Source: Blautia sp. (GTDB lineage: Bacteria; Bacillota; Clostridia; Lachnospirales; Lachnospiraceae). From it: DNA of 6,549 bases. How positions within the stretch are numbered: position 1 is the first letter of the stretch; each line of letters opens with the position of its first letter. The stretch is taken from positions 1 to 6,549 of the forward strand of contig JAFWDX010000076.1 in assembly GCA_017515945.1 (NCBI GenBank), written 5' to 3'. Below, piece by piece: positions 1 to 5,377 of the stretch. Under the pieces are notes generated by a model, which was not told the DNA's origin, searched no databases, and was given only the letters and a program-made list of their open reading frames with translations. A program made the translations under genes and the position numbers.

Positions 1-174
1 ATCCATATGCCTTGGCGCGTGCAATTGAGCCAAAATGACCGAGCGAGACCAGGGCGGCTGAGGCTCTTAACGTCTGAGCTGGCTCCGGCTCTTCCGGAGA
101 CTGCTCAGACGTTTAGAGCCTCATCGAAAAGGGCTCGCGGCATTTTGGCCTTGCACGCGCCGAGGCATATGGAT
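1..174. repeat. Long imperfect palindrome (giant hairpin / candidate palindromic repeat element)
   Basis: The whole stretch folds back on itself. Bases 1-23 pair with 152-174 (one T/G difference, which is a wobble in RNA); 29-37 pair with 141-149; CGAGC at 40-44 can pair with GCTCG at 133-137; 59-79 pair with 103-123 with a single T/T mismatch; and CTCCGG (83-88) pairs with CCGGAG (94-99) around the loop CTCTT. The only sizeable asymmetry is the internal loop around 45-58 and 124-132. No convincing coding frame is present and no U-tract follows the outer arm, so it is not a simple terminator. It may be a dispersed palindromic repeat, a MITE-like element or a structured RNA. The outer arm starts at base 1, so it may extend beyond the window. 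Confidence 0.8.
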
Positions 175-233
175 CCCGCCCGGCCGTAGCCCCTCCCCTC
201 CCTGCACCGTCCGTCATGCCCCCCAGGCCAACT

Positions 234-262
234 CACTTAAAGCACACTTAAATACACTTGAA
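234..262. promoter_or_regulatory. Three helically phased CACTTRAA direct repeats upstream of the udk promoter
   Basis: CACTTAAA occurs at 234-241 and 245-252, and CACTTGAA at 255-262. The repeat starts are 11 and 10 bp apart, about one helical turn, and the last box ends 20 bp before the -35 hexamer at 283. This spacing is what a multimeric activator or repressor site on one DNA face would show. No specific regulator is recognised, and AT-rich upstream DNA could produce this by chance. Confidence 0.4.
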
Positions 263-282
263 ATAGCGAGGCTCGTTTCACA

Positions 283-311
283 TTGTCAACAAACTCTGAG
301 TATGTTATGAT
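283..311 (+). promoter_or_regulatory. Sigma-A-type promoter for udk
   Basis: TTGTCA at 283-288 and TATGAT at 306-311 are separated by exactly 17 bp, each one base from the sigma-A consensus. Transcription would start near 318, giving a leader of about 29 nt that holds the Shine-Dalgarno run GGGGGG at 334-339, seven bases before the udk ATG. A weaker alternative, TTGAAA at 258-263, lacks a good -10 at the right distance. Confidence 0.75.
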
Positions 312-346
312 AAACAAAAGGCTGAAGAGTTAAGGGGGGACTGTTT

Positions 347-991
347 ATGGATACGATCCTGATTGGAATCGCCGGTGGCTCCGGCTCGGGAAAATCTACT
401 TTTACCAATCGTCTTAAGGCAGAATTCGGCGACGAGGTCGCCGTGCTTTATCATGATAATTATTATCGGCGGCAGGATGATGTACCTTTTGAGGAGCGCA
501 AGAAGGTCAATTACGACCATCCTGACTCGCTGGAGACGGATCTGATGGTACGGCATCTTGCTGAACTCAAAGCAGGGCGGGCGATTGACTGTCCTGTCTA
601 TGATTACAGCCAGCATAACCGTTCGAATGAGTTTATACACATAGAACCTAAAAGGATCATCCTGGTTGAGGGCATCCTCCTCCTGGCTGATCCCCGGGTG
701 AGAGATCTGATCGACATCAAGATCTTTGTGGAGGCGGACGCGGATGAGCGGATCTGCCGCAGGATCCTGAGGGATGTGAAGGAGAGAGGAAGGGACATTG
801 ACAATATCGTGAGCCAGTATCTCACAACGGTCAAGCCCATGCATTATCTGTATGTAGAGCCTACAAAAGTGACGGCTGATCTGATCATCAACAGCGGTAT
901 GAACAAAGTGGCGCTGGATGTGGTCAAGGCGAAGATCAACCAGATCCTGCATCCGTGGATCACAAAGAACGATGAAGGCGGGAGTCAATGA
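347..991 (+). CDS. udk: Uridine kinase
   Basis: Cytosolic P-loop kinase that phosphorylates uridine (and in this family cytidine) with ATP or GTP to give UMP/CMP in pyrimidine salvage. The 214-residue length is typical of bacterial Udk. Visible landmarks: Walker A GGSGSGKST at residues 10-18; the YHDNYY segment at 35-40, whose Asp is in the position of the family's catalytic base; NYDHPDSLE at 55-63; the nucleoside-site motif PVYDYSQHNR at 83-92; the Walker-B-like strand VEGILLL at 107-113; and the Arg-rich lid RRILRDVKERGRD at 138-150. The ATG at 347 is chosen because GGGGGG at 334-339 lies seven bases upstream and the P-loop begins just after the start. A sigma-A promoter lies at 283-311, and the phosphoesterase gene starts 54 bp downstream on the same strand, possibly as an operon. 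An antisense frame across this gene is a shadow. Close relatives such as phosphoribulokinase share the fold, but length and motifs fit Udk best. Confidence 0.95.
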   Translation: MDTILIGIAGGSGSGKSTFTNRLKAEFGDEVAVLYHDNYYRRQDDVPFEERKKVNYDHPDSLETDLMVRHLAELKAGRAIDCPVYDYSQHNRSNEFIHIEPKRIILVEGILLLADPRVRDLIDIKIFVEADADERICRRILRDVKERGRDIDNIVSQYLTTVKPMHYLYVEPTKVTADLIINSGMNKVALDVVKAKINQILHPWITKNDEGGSQ

Positions 992-999
992 GAAAATTG

Positions 1000-1072
1000 T
1001 ACCCGTGAAGGAGCATGTGGCTGAAAAATCAGGCAAACCATACCCGTGAAGAAATATATGACTGAACAGTTT
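1000..1072 (+). repeat. Two degenerate copies of the GTGAAGGAGC...ACTGAACAG repeat end, overlapping the next gene's start
   Basis: TACCCGTGAAGGAGCATGTG begins at 1000 and is followed by GCTGAA. TACCCGTGAAGAAATATATG begins at 1041 and is followed by ACTGAACAGTTT. The two are 41 bp apart. Both resemble the terminal segment of the array at 2543-2576 and 2663-2696, which reads TAACTGTGAAGGAGCTTGTG then ACTGAACAGTTAC. The first copy here is the GGAG type and the second the GAAA type, the same order as in the downstream array. The second copy overlaps the putative GTG start of the phosphoesterase gene. Confidence 0.55.
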
Positions 1073-2377
1073 CAGAAAATCCGTTATATGATCATTGCAG
1101 TGATCCTGCTGTACGGAGGAATGAAAATGCAGATACCGTTTTCTGTTTATTCAGAGGGAGAGCCGGGGGTTGTACAAAGCCGTGATGCGGTTGGTTACGG
1201 GATCAGCAGTGATAACGGAACGGACGTGAGGACAGATAAGCCGGTGCTGCCGGGTGAGAGCGGGTCGGGGATAGAGTCTGTTACGCTTATGTTAGCTTCG
1301 GATATGCATTATCTGGCTCCGTCTCTGACAGACGGAGGCGAGCTGTTTCAGAGGGTTGTCCGCACCGGTGACGGAAAGCTGCCGGAGCGTTCACGTGAGC
1401 TGATGGAGGAGCTGATCGAGGCAGCCCGCGATATTCATCCTGCCGCGTTAATCCTGGCCGGGGACCTGACATACAACGGGGAACGCCAGAGTCTGCTGGA
1501 GATGGCCGCCTTGCTGCAGCCTCTGCAGGAGGAAGGAATCCCGGTGCTGGTCATTCCGGGCAATCATGATATCAATTACCGGTACGCCTGCCGGTTCGTA
1601 AAGGATAAGGCTTACAGAACAGAAAATATCTCCCAGGCAGAATTCAAAAGGATCTGCAGCCGTTTTGGCTATGACGAGGCGCTCTGCGCCTGTCCGTATT
1701 CCTTCAGCTATATGTATGATGTCGGCGGCATCGTGCGTCTTTTGTTTCTGGATGTCAATACGCAGACATTACCCGGCAGTCTGGATGAGCAGACACTTAC
1801 CTGGGCCAGGACACAGCTGGAAATGGCCGCGAAAGACGGTATTCCCGTGATGTCAGTGACGCATCAGAATGTGCTTCGGCAAAGTGACCTGTTCTATCAG
1901 GGGTTTGTCATCAGCAATGAAGAGGAAGCAGCCGGACTTTTGCGTGACGGCGGCGTACACGACAACTTCAGCGGGCATTCTCATATCTGCCACACAACGA
2001 TAGCGGACGGGCTGACGGATCATGCAGTGGGAAGCATGTCGGTTGCGCCGCTGCCTTATACCGTAATCAGCGTACAGCCTGACGGATCCGTGGAAACGCA
2101 GACATGCCGATTGGAAACGTATGCCGATGAAGCCAAAGAACGTTTTGCCCAATGTACAGGCAGGCAGCTGCGGGAAGCGCTGGAAAACCTGGAGATTCCG
2201 CCGGAGACCAGGGAAGAAATGATTGACTTTGCGGTGGAGACTAATGCGGCATATTTTGCGGGTACACCGGATAAAGATCTGAGAAAGAAAAAGGGATGGA
2301 CGCTTTGGGAGAAGTATGGGAAGGGAACCTTCTGGTATTTTTATATGAATTCGATGATGCCAGACGTAGTGGCTTAA
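1046..2377 (+). CDS. Secreted or membrane-anchored calcineurin-like metallophosphoesterase
   Basis: Binuclear-metal phosphoesterase, 443 residues from the GTG at 1046. Motifs in order: SDMHY with D86 and H88 (the family's D-x-H); LAGDLTYNGE with D140; IPGNHDIN with N173 and H174; VTHQ with H273; and SGHSH with H311 and H313. These are all the expected metal ligands and the catalytic His region. The N-terminus has basic residues, then a hydrophobic stretch at about 15-25 (MIIAVILLYGG), suggesting an export signal or anchor with the enzyme outside the membrane. No lipobox Cys is seen. The start is uncertain: GTG 1046 has only a weak ribosome site and lies inside a repeat-like sequence; ATG 1058 and ATG 1088 are alternatives that keep the hydrophobic segment. 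ATG 1127 has GGAGG at 1115-1119 with ideal spacing but would remove it. The substrate cannot be predicted; the family includes phosphodiesterases, phosphatases and nucleotidases. The residues after about 320 are a less conserved C-terminal extension. Probably transcribed with udk. Confidence 0.88.
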   Translation: MKKYMTEQFQKIRYMIIAVILLYGGMKMQIPFSVYSEGEPGVVQSRDAVGYGISSDNGTDVRTDKPVLPGESGSGIESVTLMLASDMHYLAPSLTDGGELFQRVVRTGDGKLPERSRELMEELIEAARDIHPAALILAGDLTYNGERQSLLEMAALLQPLQEEGIPVLVIPGNHDINYRYACRFVKDKAYRTENISQAEFKRICSRFGYDEALCACPYSFSYMYDVGGIVRLLFLDVNTQTLPGSLDEQTLTWARTQLEMAAKDGIPVMSVTHQNVLRQSDLFYQGFVISNEEEAAGLLRDGGVHDNFSGHSHICHTTIADGLTDHAVGSMSVAPLPYTVISVQPDGSVETQTCRLETYADEAKERFAQCTGRQLREALENLEIPPETREEMIDFAVETNAAYFAGTPDKDLRKKKGWTLWEKYGKGTFWYFYMNSMMPDVVA

Positions 2378-2389
2378 ACTTGATCGATC

Positions 2390-2455
2390 GTAACTGTTCA
2401 GTCACCACCTCGCATTTACTGCGACACCGCAGGCGTGCCTTGGCAGGTGCGTGAG
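2390..2455 (-). repeat. Inverted, diverged copy of the 100-bp repeat (array copy 1)
   Basis: GTAACTGTTCAGTCAC at 2390-2405 is the exact reverse complement of the 16-base ends at 2561-2576 and 2681-2696. Further in, 2423-2450 matches the reverse complement of 2510-2537 at 24 of 28 positions. The region is therefore an inverted, partly decayed copy of the repeat that follows, and the pair could form a long hairpin across 2390-2576. It begins 12 bp after the phosphoesterase stop codon. Confidence 0.75.
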
Positions 2456-2476
2456 ACAAAAGTTGAACAGCCAAAG

Positions 2477-2576
2477 CCAGGCGCACTTCCAATGCGACGA
2501 AAGGAGCCTGCACCTCCCAAGGGACGCCTTCGGTGTGGCCTCGTAACTGTGAAGGAGCTTGTGACTGAACAGTTAC
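2477..2576 (+). repeat. Direct repeat copy 2 (GGAG type)
   Basis: Runs from CCAGGCGC at 2477 to GTGACTGAACAGTTAC at 2561-2576. The 86 bases from 2491 to 2576 match 2611-2696 at 80 positions; all six differences are transitions. The 3' part carries a perfect 8-bp inverted repeat, GTAACTGT (2543-2550) with ACAGTTAC (2569-2576). The copy has an open frame, but GAG/AAA and GTA/ATA differences between copies change residues, so there is no sign of selection on a peptide. Confidence 0.85.
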
Positions 2577-2592
2577 GTTTGATCAGACATAC

Positions 2593-2696
2593 CCAGGCGC
2601 ATTCACACACAATGCGACGAAAGAAACCTGCGCCTCCCAAGGGACGCCTTCGGTGTGGCCTCATAACTGTGAAGAAACTTGTGACTGAACAGTTAC
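2593..2696 (+). repeat. Direct repeat copy 3 (GAAA type)
   Basis: Runs from CCAGGCGC at 2593 to GTGACTGAACAGTTAC at 2681-2696, with a 4-bp length difference from copy 2 near its left end and a 120-bp period over the conserved core. Relative to copy 2, both GGAG motifs in the unit have become GAAA, and the outer base of the 3' inverted repeat is changed (7 bp pair instead of 8). An open frame spans copies 2 and 3 only because the period is divisible by three. The remaining 2697-2784 is AT-rich with no gene that I can support. Confidence 0.85.
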
Positions 2697-2784
2697 ACGA
2701 GTGGTTTCACATATTATGACGATCTGGTATAAATATGAGGAGTTCCAGGTATTTAAAGGTTATGGTAATAGTTCCTCAGAAGAT

Positions 2785-2837
2785 AAAAAAAGAGGGGTCT
2801 GTATGGTGCAAATGCATCACACATACCCCTCCTTTTT
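2785..2837 (-). terminator. Bidirectional intrinsic terminator after the amidase gene
   Basis: Bases 2793-2830 form a hairpin of about 17 bp with two mismatches and one G/T wobble, closed by AGGGGT at 2793-2798 and ACCCCT at 2825-2830 around a tiny AAAT-type loop. It is flanked by a run of seven A at 2785-2791 (U-run for leftward transcripts) and TTTTT at 2833-2837 (U-run for rightward transcripts). It lies 10 bp beyond the amidase stop codon and can also stop rightward read-through from the udk-phosphoesterase-repeat side. Confidence 0.9.
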
Positions 2838-2840
2838 GTA

Positions 2841-4100
2841 TCAGGCTGCTGTTTCGGTTGTCACAGCGCCTGTGCTGATATTCTCGTAATTCCGTTTCTG
2901 TTTGGCGGTCGCCACTTTTGCCTTGGCATAATTGGTGCAGGCTCCGTTGCTGCCGAATTTGTAGAGCTTCCCGTCGATGACATAGGAACCGGCTTTCAGC
3001 ACCTGCCCCTGTTTTTCATGTCCCAGGGGATAGGTGAAGTAATAGTTGCCGTAGCTCGACCGGACCCATCCGAACCGCATGGCACCCTTGCTGGTAAAAA
3101 TATAATAGTTGCCGTCGATGATCTTGCGGCCGATGTAAGCGGCTCCGTCCACGCCGAAATAATAGTATTTCTTTTTGATCCGGCAGAATTTGGAGGCACG
3201 GCTGCCATCCGACTTGATGTAATAAATTTTGTTGTTTATGGTAAAGAAACCTTTGGGCTGATAAGACCCGTCGGAGAGGCGGTAGTAATACTTGCCGCCG
3301 ATGCGGACCCATTCAGGGTCGCGGTCCTCGTCCTTGCCGTAGTCTACGCTGGCGGCACTGGATTTAAAATAGTTGACGATGGCGCGCGCATCTGCATAGC
3401 CAAGCCGTTTGTACTGTGCGTTGGTGCTGAAATAGCTTGCGGCTTCAGAGGGATTGCTCAGAAAGCCGTGCTCAATGATAACGCCGGGGATGTCCAGGAG
3501 AACGCTGCCGGCGACGATGCCATAGTAGTCCTGCACGGCTCCGTTGGGATAGGTAACGCCGTCATCGCCCAGACGGTAGTACATGCCGTTGGTGGATCCG
3601 GTCCAGGTAGACAGGCCGAGGGCATTGAGTTCCTTAATGACAAATTTGGTAAAGGCTGCTTCTTTTTTGGCAAGGTAGGGACGCCAGCCCCCCTTGGATA
3701 CACATACCATGCAGCCTTTGGCAGAGCTGGACTGCGATCCCGCGTCATTGATGTGCAGGCTTACGAGCAGATCTGCTCCTTTGGAAGCGGCAAAATCGGG
3801 ACGATCGTATACATCAGGACAGGTATCGCTTCTCCTTGTGATGTAGACCTTGATATTGTCTTCCTTAAGTAATGCCTGTCTGCAGTAGAGGGCGATCTTC
3901 CAGTTGATGTCCTTTTCCTCCAGGGTCCTGCCGGAATAGGTGTAGGTGCATCCGCTGTCATAGCCGCCGTGGCCGGGATCCAGGACAACAATGTACTTGG
4001 AAGGTGTAGGTTCATCGGCTTTTACAGCTTTGGCACTGCCGAAGGGGATCAGTGCGGCCAGCAGCAGGCCGGCCAGGATTTTGAGATTCAGACCTTTCAT
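2841..4100 (-). CDS. N-acetylmuramoyl-L-alanine amidase (Amidase_3) with C-terminal wall-binding repeats
   Basis: Secreted zinc amidase that cleaves the bond between N-acetylmuramic acid and the peptide stem of peptidoglycan. From the ATG at 4100 it has 419 residues: signal peptide at about 1-28 (MKGLNLKILAGLLLAALIPF, ending near AKA-VKA); Amidase_3 domain at about 36-246; then about six Tyr/Gly/Asp-rich repeats of roughly 20 residues at 264-390, resembling choline/glucan-binding wall repeats; and a short Thr/Ala-rich tail. Expected zinc ligands are seen as H44 (DPGHGG), E62 (EEKDINW) and H116 (SLHIND), and the catalytic Glu as E210 (IIEHGFLSNP). The start at 4100 is preferred over longer in-frame starts because GGAGG (complement of 4106-4110) lies five bases upstream, the signal peptide begins there, and the promoter at 4141-4169 excludes the farthest start. 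The gene has its own promoter and terminator, so it is monocistronic. Likely roles are wall turnover, cell separation or spore/vegetative lysis; the sequence does not distinguish these. Confidence 0.94.
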   Translation of the reverse strand: MKGLNLKILAGLLLAALIPFGSAKAVKADEPTPSKYIVVLDPGHGGYDSGCTYTYSGRTLEEKDINWKIALYCRQALLKEDNIKVYITRRSDTCPDVYDRPDFAASKGADLLVSLHINDAGSQSSSAKGCMVCVSKGGWRPYLAKKEAAFTKFVIKELNALGLSTWTGSTNGMYYRLGDDGVTYPNGAVQDYYGIVAGSVLLDIPGVIIEHGFLSNPSEAASYFSTNAQYKRLGYADARAIVNYFKSSAASVDYGKDEDRDPEWVRIGGKYYYRLSDGSYQPKGFFTINNKIYYIKSDGSRASKFCRIKKKYYYFGVDGAAYIGRKIIDGNYYIFTSKGAMRFGWVRSSYGNYYFTYPLGHEKQGQVLKAGSYVIDGKLYKFGSNGACTNYAKAKVATAKQKRNYENISTGAVTTETAA

Positions 4101-4140
4101 TGTTTCCTCCATTGAAAACTCTTTCCTGATAACATATTTA

Positions 4141-4169
4141 ATTGTACCAATTCCCGGGCTCATTTTCAA
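4141..4169 (-). promoter_or_regulatory. Sigma-A-type promoter for the amidase gene
   Basis: Read on the minus strand, TTGAAA (complement of 4164-4169) and TACAAT (complement of 4141-4146) are separated by exactly 17 bp, with one mismatch to consensus in each hexamer. Transcription would start near 4134, leaving a leader of about 34 nt with the GGAGG ribosome site. The left arm of the inverted-repeat element begins only 8 bp upstream of the -35. Confidence 0.8.
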
Positions 4170-4177
4170 GTGGCATA

Positions 4178-4317
4178 GAGTCACGGGGACAGGTTCCCTG
4201 ACTCATTTTCAGCCCCAAAGCATTACTCAGCCCGGCGCCCGGCTATTCGAAAGCACTTCCGGTTATACCGTGAATAGTTACACTCTGAATGAGTCAAGGA
4301 ACCTGTCCCCGTGACTC
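4178..4317. repeat. 140-bp element with 30-bp terminal inverted repeats (REP/MITE-like)
   Basis: Left arm 4178-4207 starts GAGTCACGGGGACAGGTTCC. Right arm 4288-4317 is its reverse complement at 29 of 30 positions; the only difference is C versus T at arm position 21. The 80-bp interior has smaller hairpins, for example CGGT-TAT-ACCG near 4260-4270 and a GC-rich stem near 4227-4242, but no coding capacity. No clear target-site duplication is visible. From memory, the GGGGACAGGTTCC-TGACTC core is a REP-like palindrome found in many Firmicutes, sometimes near Y1/RAYT transposases; none is present here. It occupies most of the space between two divergent promoters. Confidence 0.88.
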
Positions 4318-4319
4318 AG

Positions 4320-4348
4320 TTGCAGGAAAATGCCGAATATGATATGAT
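4320..4348 (+). promoter_or_regulatory. Sigma-A-type promoter for the dehydrogenase-kinase operon
   Basis: TTGCAG at 4320-4325 and TATGAT at 4343-4348 are 17 bp apart. The -35 starts two bases after the right inverted-repeat arm ends, so the element directly abuts the promoter. The predicted transcript starts near 4355 and has a leader of about 57 nt before the ATG at 4412. Confidence 0.7.
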
Positions 4349-4411
4349 AGCCTAAAAATATACTGACTGGAACAATTAAATGAAAAACGCAGAAAGGCAG
4401 GAAAGCGACAG

Positions 4412-5368
4412 ATGAATATCAGTTTACTTGAGCCGCTCGGCATTCCGGCGGAGGAGATCGGCAGATACGCGCATGAGCTGGAGGAGATGGGTCATACCTT
4501 TACATATTATGATCAGAAGACGACGGATCCGGAGGAGCTGAAGGCGCGGAGCCGTGGGCAGGATGTTGTGATGATCGCCAACAATCCATATCCGGATGAG
4601 GTGGTCCGGGAGGCGGATTCTCTAAAGATGCTGGCGGTAGCGTTCACCGGTATTGACCATGTGGGACTGGACGCATGCAGGGAGAAGGGTGTGCAGGTCT
4701 GTAACTGCGCCGGGTATTCCAATGTCAGTGTGGCGGAGCAGGTGATCGGGATGACGATCCACATGCTGCGTTTTTTTGGAGCCGGAGACAGCGCCGTTCG
4801 TTCACAGGGTACGAGTGCCGGTCTGACCGGGTCTGAGATCTGCGGCAAGAAGGTCGGTATCATCGGCTGTGGGCAGATCGGTTTTATGACCGCAAAGCTG
4901 TTTCAGGCATTCGGGGCTTCGGTGGTCGCTTGTGCCCGTCATGAACGGGAGGAAGTCAAAGCAGCAGGGATTGTGTACAAGCCTTTGGATGAACTGCTCG
5001 CAGAGTGCGATATCGTCAGCCTGCATACCCCCAATAATGCGCAGACCAGAGGCATGATCGGTGCGAGGGAGCTCGGGCTCATGAAAGCCTCTGCTCTTTT
5101 CATTAACTGCGCCCGCGGCCCGATCGTGGATAATGCCGCACTGGCAAAGGCATTGAATGAGGGGAAACTGGCTGGTGCGGCTGTGGACGTATTTGACATG
5201 GAGCCCCCGATCCCTGAGGATTATCCGCTGCTTCACGCAAAAAATATCCTCCTGACTCCCCATGTGGCGTTCCTGACAAAGGAGGCTATGGTGCGCAGGG
5301 CGGAGATTGAGTTTGAAAATGTGAAAGCCTTTCTGAATGGTTCTCCCCGGAATCTTTGCGGGATCTGA
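4412..5368 (+). CDS. D-isomer-specific 2-hydroxyacid dehydrogenase
   Basis: Cytosolic NAD(P)-dependent oxidoreductase that interconverts a 2-keto acid and a D-2-hydroxy acid; the exact substrate is unknown. Its 318 residues are typical of the family. The split catalytic domain comprises about 1-100 and the C-terminal end; the Rossmann domain is about 104-285. Seen motifs: YSNVSVAEQ at 102-110; nucleotide-binding GIIGCGQIG with GxGxxG at 152-157; catalytic R235 in NCARGPIVD; E264 in VFDMEPP; and H284 in LTPHVAF, making the complete Arg-Glu-His set. At the end of the second Rossmann strand the sequence is ACARHE (173-178), without the acidic residue usual for NAD, so NADP(H) use is possible (inference). 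The start has a modest ribosome site (AGGAAAG at 4399-4405). The next gene starts 9 bp after the stop. The family includes phosphoglycerate, lactate, glycerate and hydroxyisocaproate dehydrogenases, and sequence alone does not choose among them. Confidence 0.93.
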   Translation: MNISLLEPLGIPAEEIGRYAHELEEMGHTFTYYDQKTTDPEELKARSRGQDVVMIANNPYPDEVVREADSLKMLAVAFTGIDHVGLDACREKGVQVCNCAGYSNVSVAEQVIGMTIHMLRFFGAGDSAVRSQGTSAGLTGSEICGKKVGIIGCGQIGFMTAKLFQAFGASVVACARHEREEVKAAGIVYKPLDELLAECDIVSLHTPNNAQTRGMIGARELGLMKASALFINCARGPIVDNAALAKALNEGKLAGAAVDVFDMEPPIPEDYPLLHAKNILLTPHVAFLTKEAMVRRAEIEFENVKAFLNGSPRNLCGI

Positions 5369-5377
5369 GGCGAAATT

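Noticed and set aside
305..1036. Long open frame on the minus strand opposite udk (243 residues)
   Set aside because: It lies fully across a well-supported uridine kinase, has no recognisable motifs and no good ribosome site, so it is a shadow frame.
1005..1049. Tiny 14-codon frame from GTG 1005 whose stop overlaps the GTG start of the phosphoesterase
   Set aside because: The overlap is attractive for coupling, but there is no properly placed ribosome site and the sequence is explained as a decayed repeat end.
2390..2696. CRISPR array
   Set aside because: Units are about 100 bp, include an inverted copy, and have no short constant repeats with unique spacers; no cas gene is nearby.
2435..2719. 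94-residue plus-strand frame with two repeated peptide segments, and the matching minus-strand frame
   Set aside because: It is the translation of the two direct repeat copies. Copy differences change residues (GAG to AAA twice, GTA to ATA) and there is no ribosome site, so it is treated as repeat DNA.
2705..2733. Possible promoter TTTCAC - 17 bp - TATAAA after the repeat array
   Set aside because: The -35 matches consensus at only two positions and no gene follows; it faces directly into a terminator.
2701..2889. 62-residue plus-strand frame across the terminator and amidase 3' end
   Set aside because: It runs through the bidirectional terminator hairpin and overlaps the end of a strong gene on the other strand.
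3018..3872. 284-residue open frame on the plus strand across the amidase gene
   Set aside because: Antisense shadow of the amidase, whose motifs, signal peptide, promoter and terminator all support the minus strand. Its Val/Ala/Gly-rich translation is typical of a complement frame.
4101..4184. Longer N-terminus for the amidase starting at 4184 or 4112
   Set aside because: The 4184 start lies upstream of the predicted -10/-35, and the GGAGG at 4106-4110 sits correctly only for the ATG at 4100, where the signal peptide begins.
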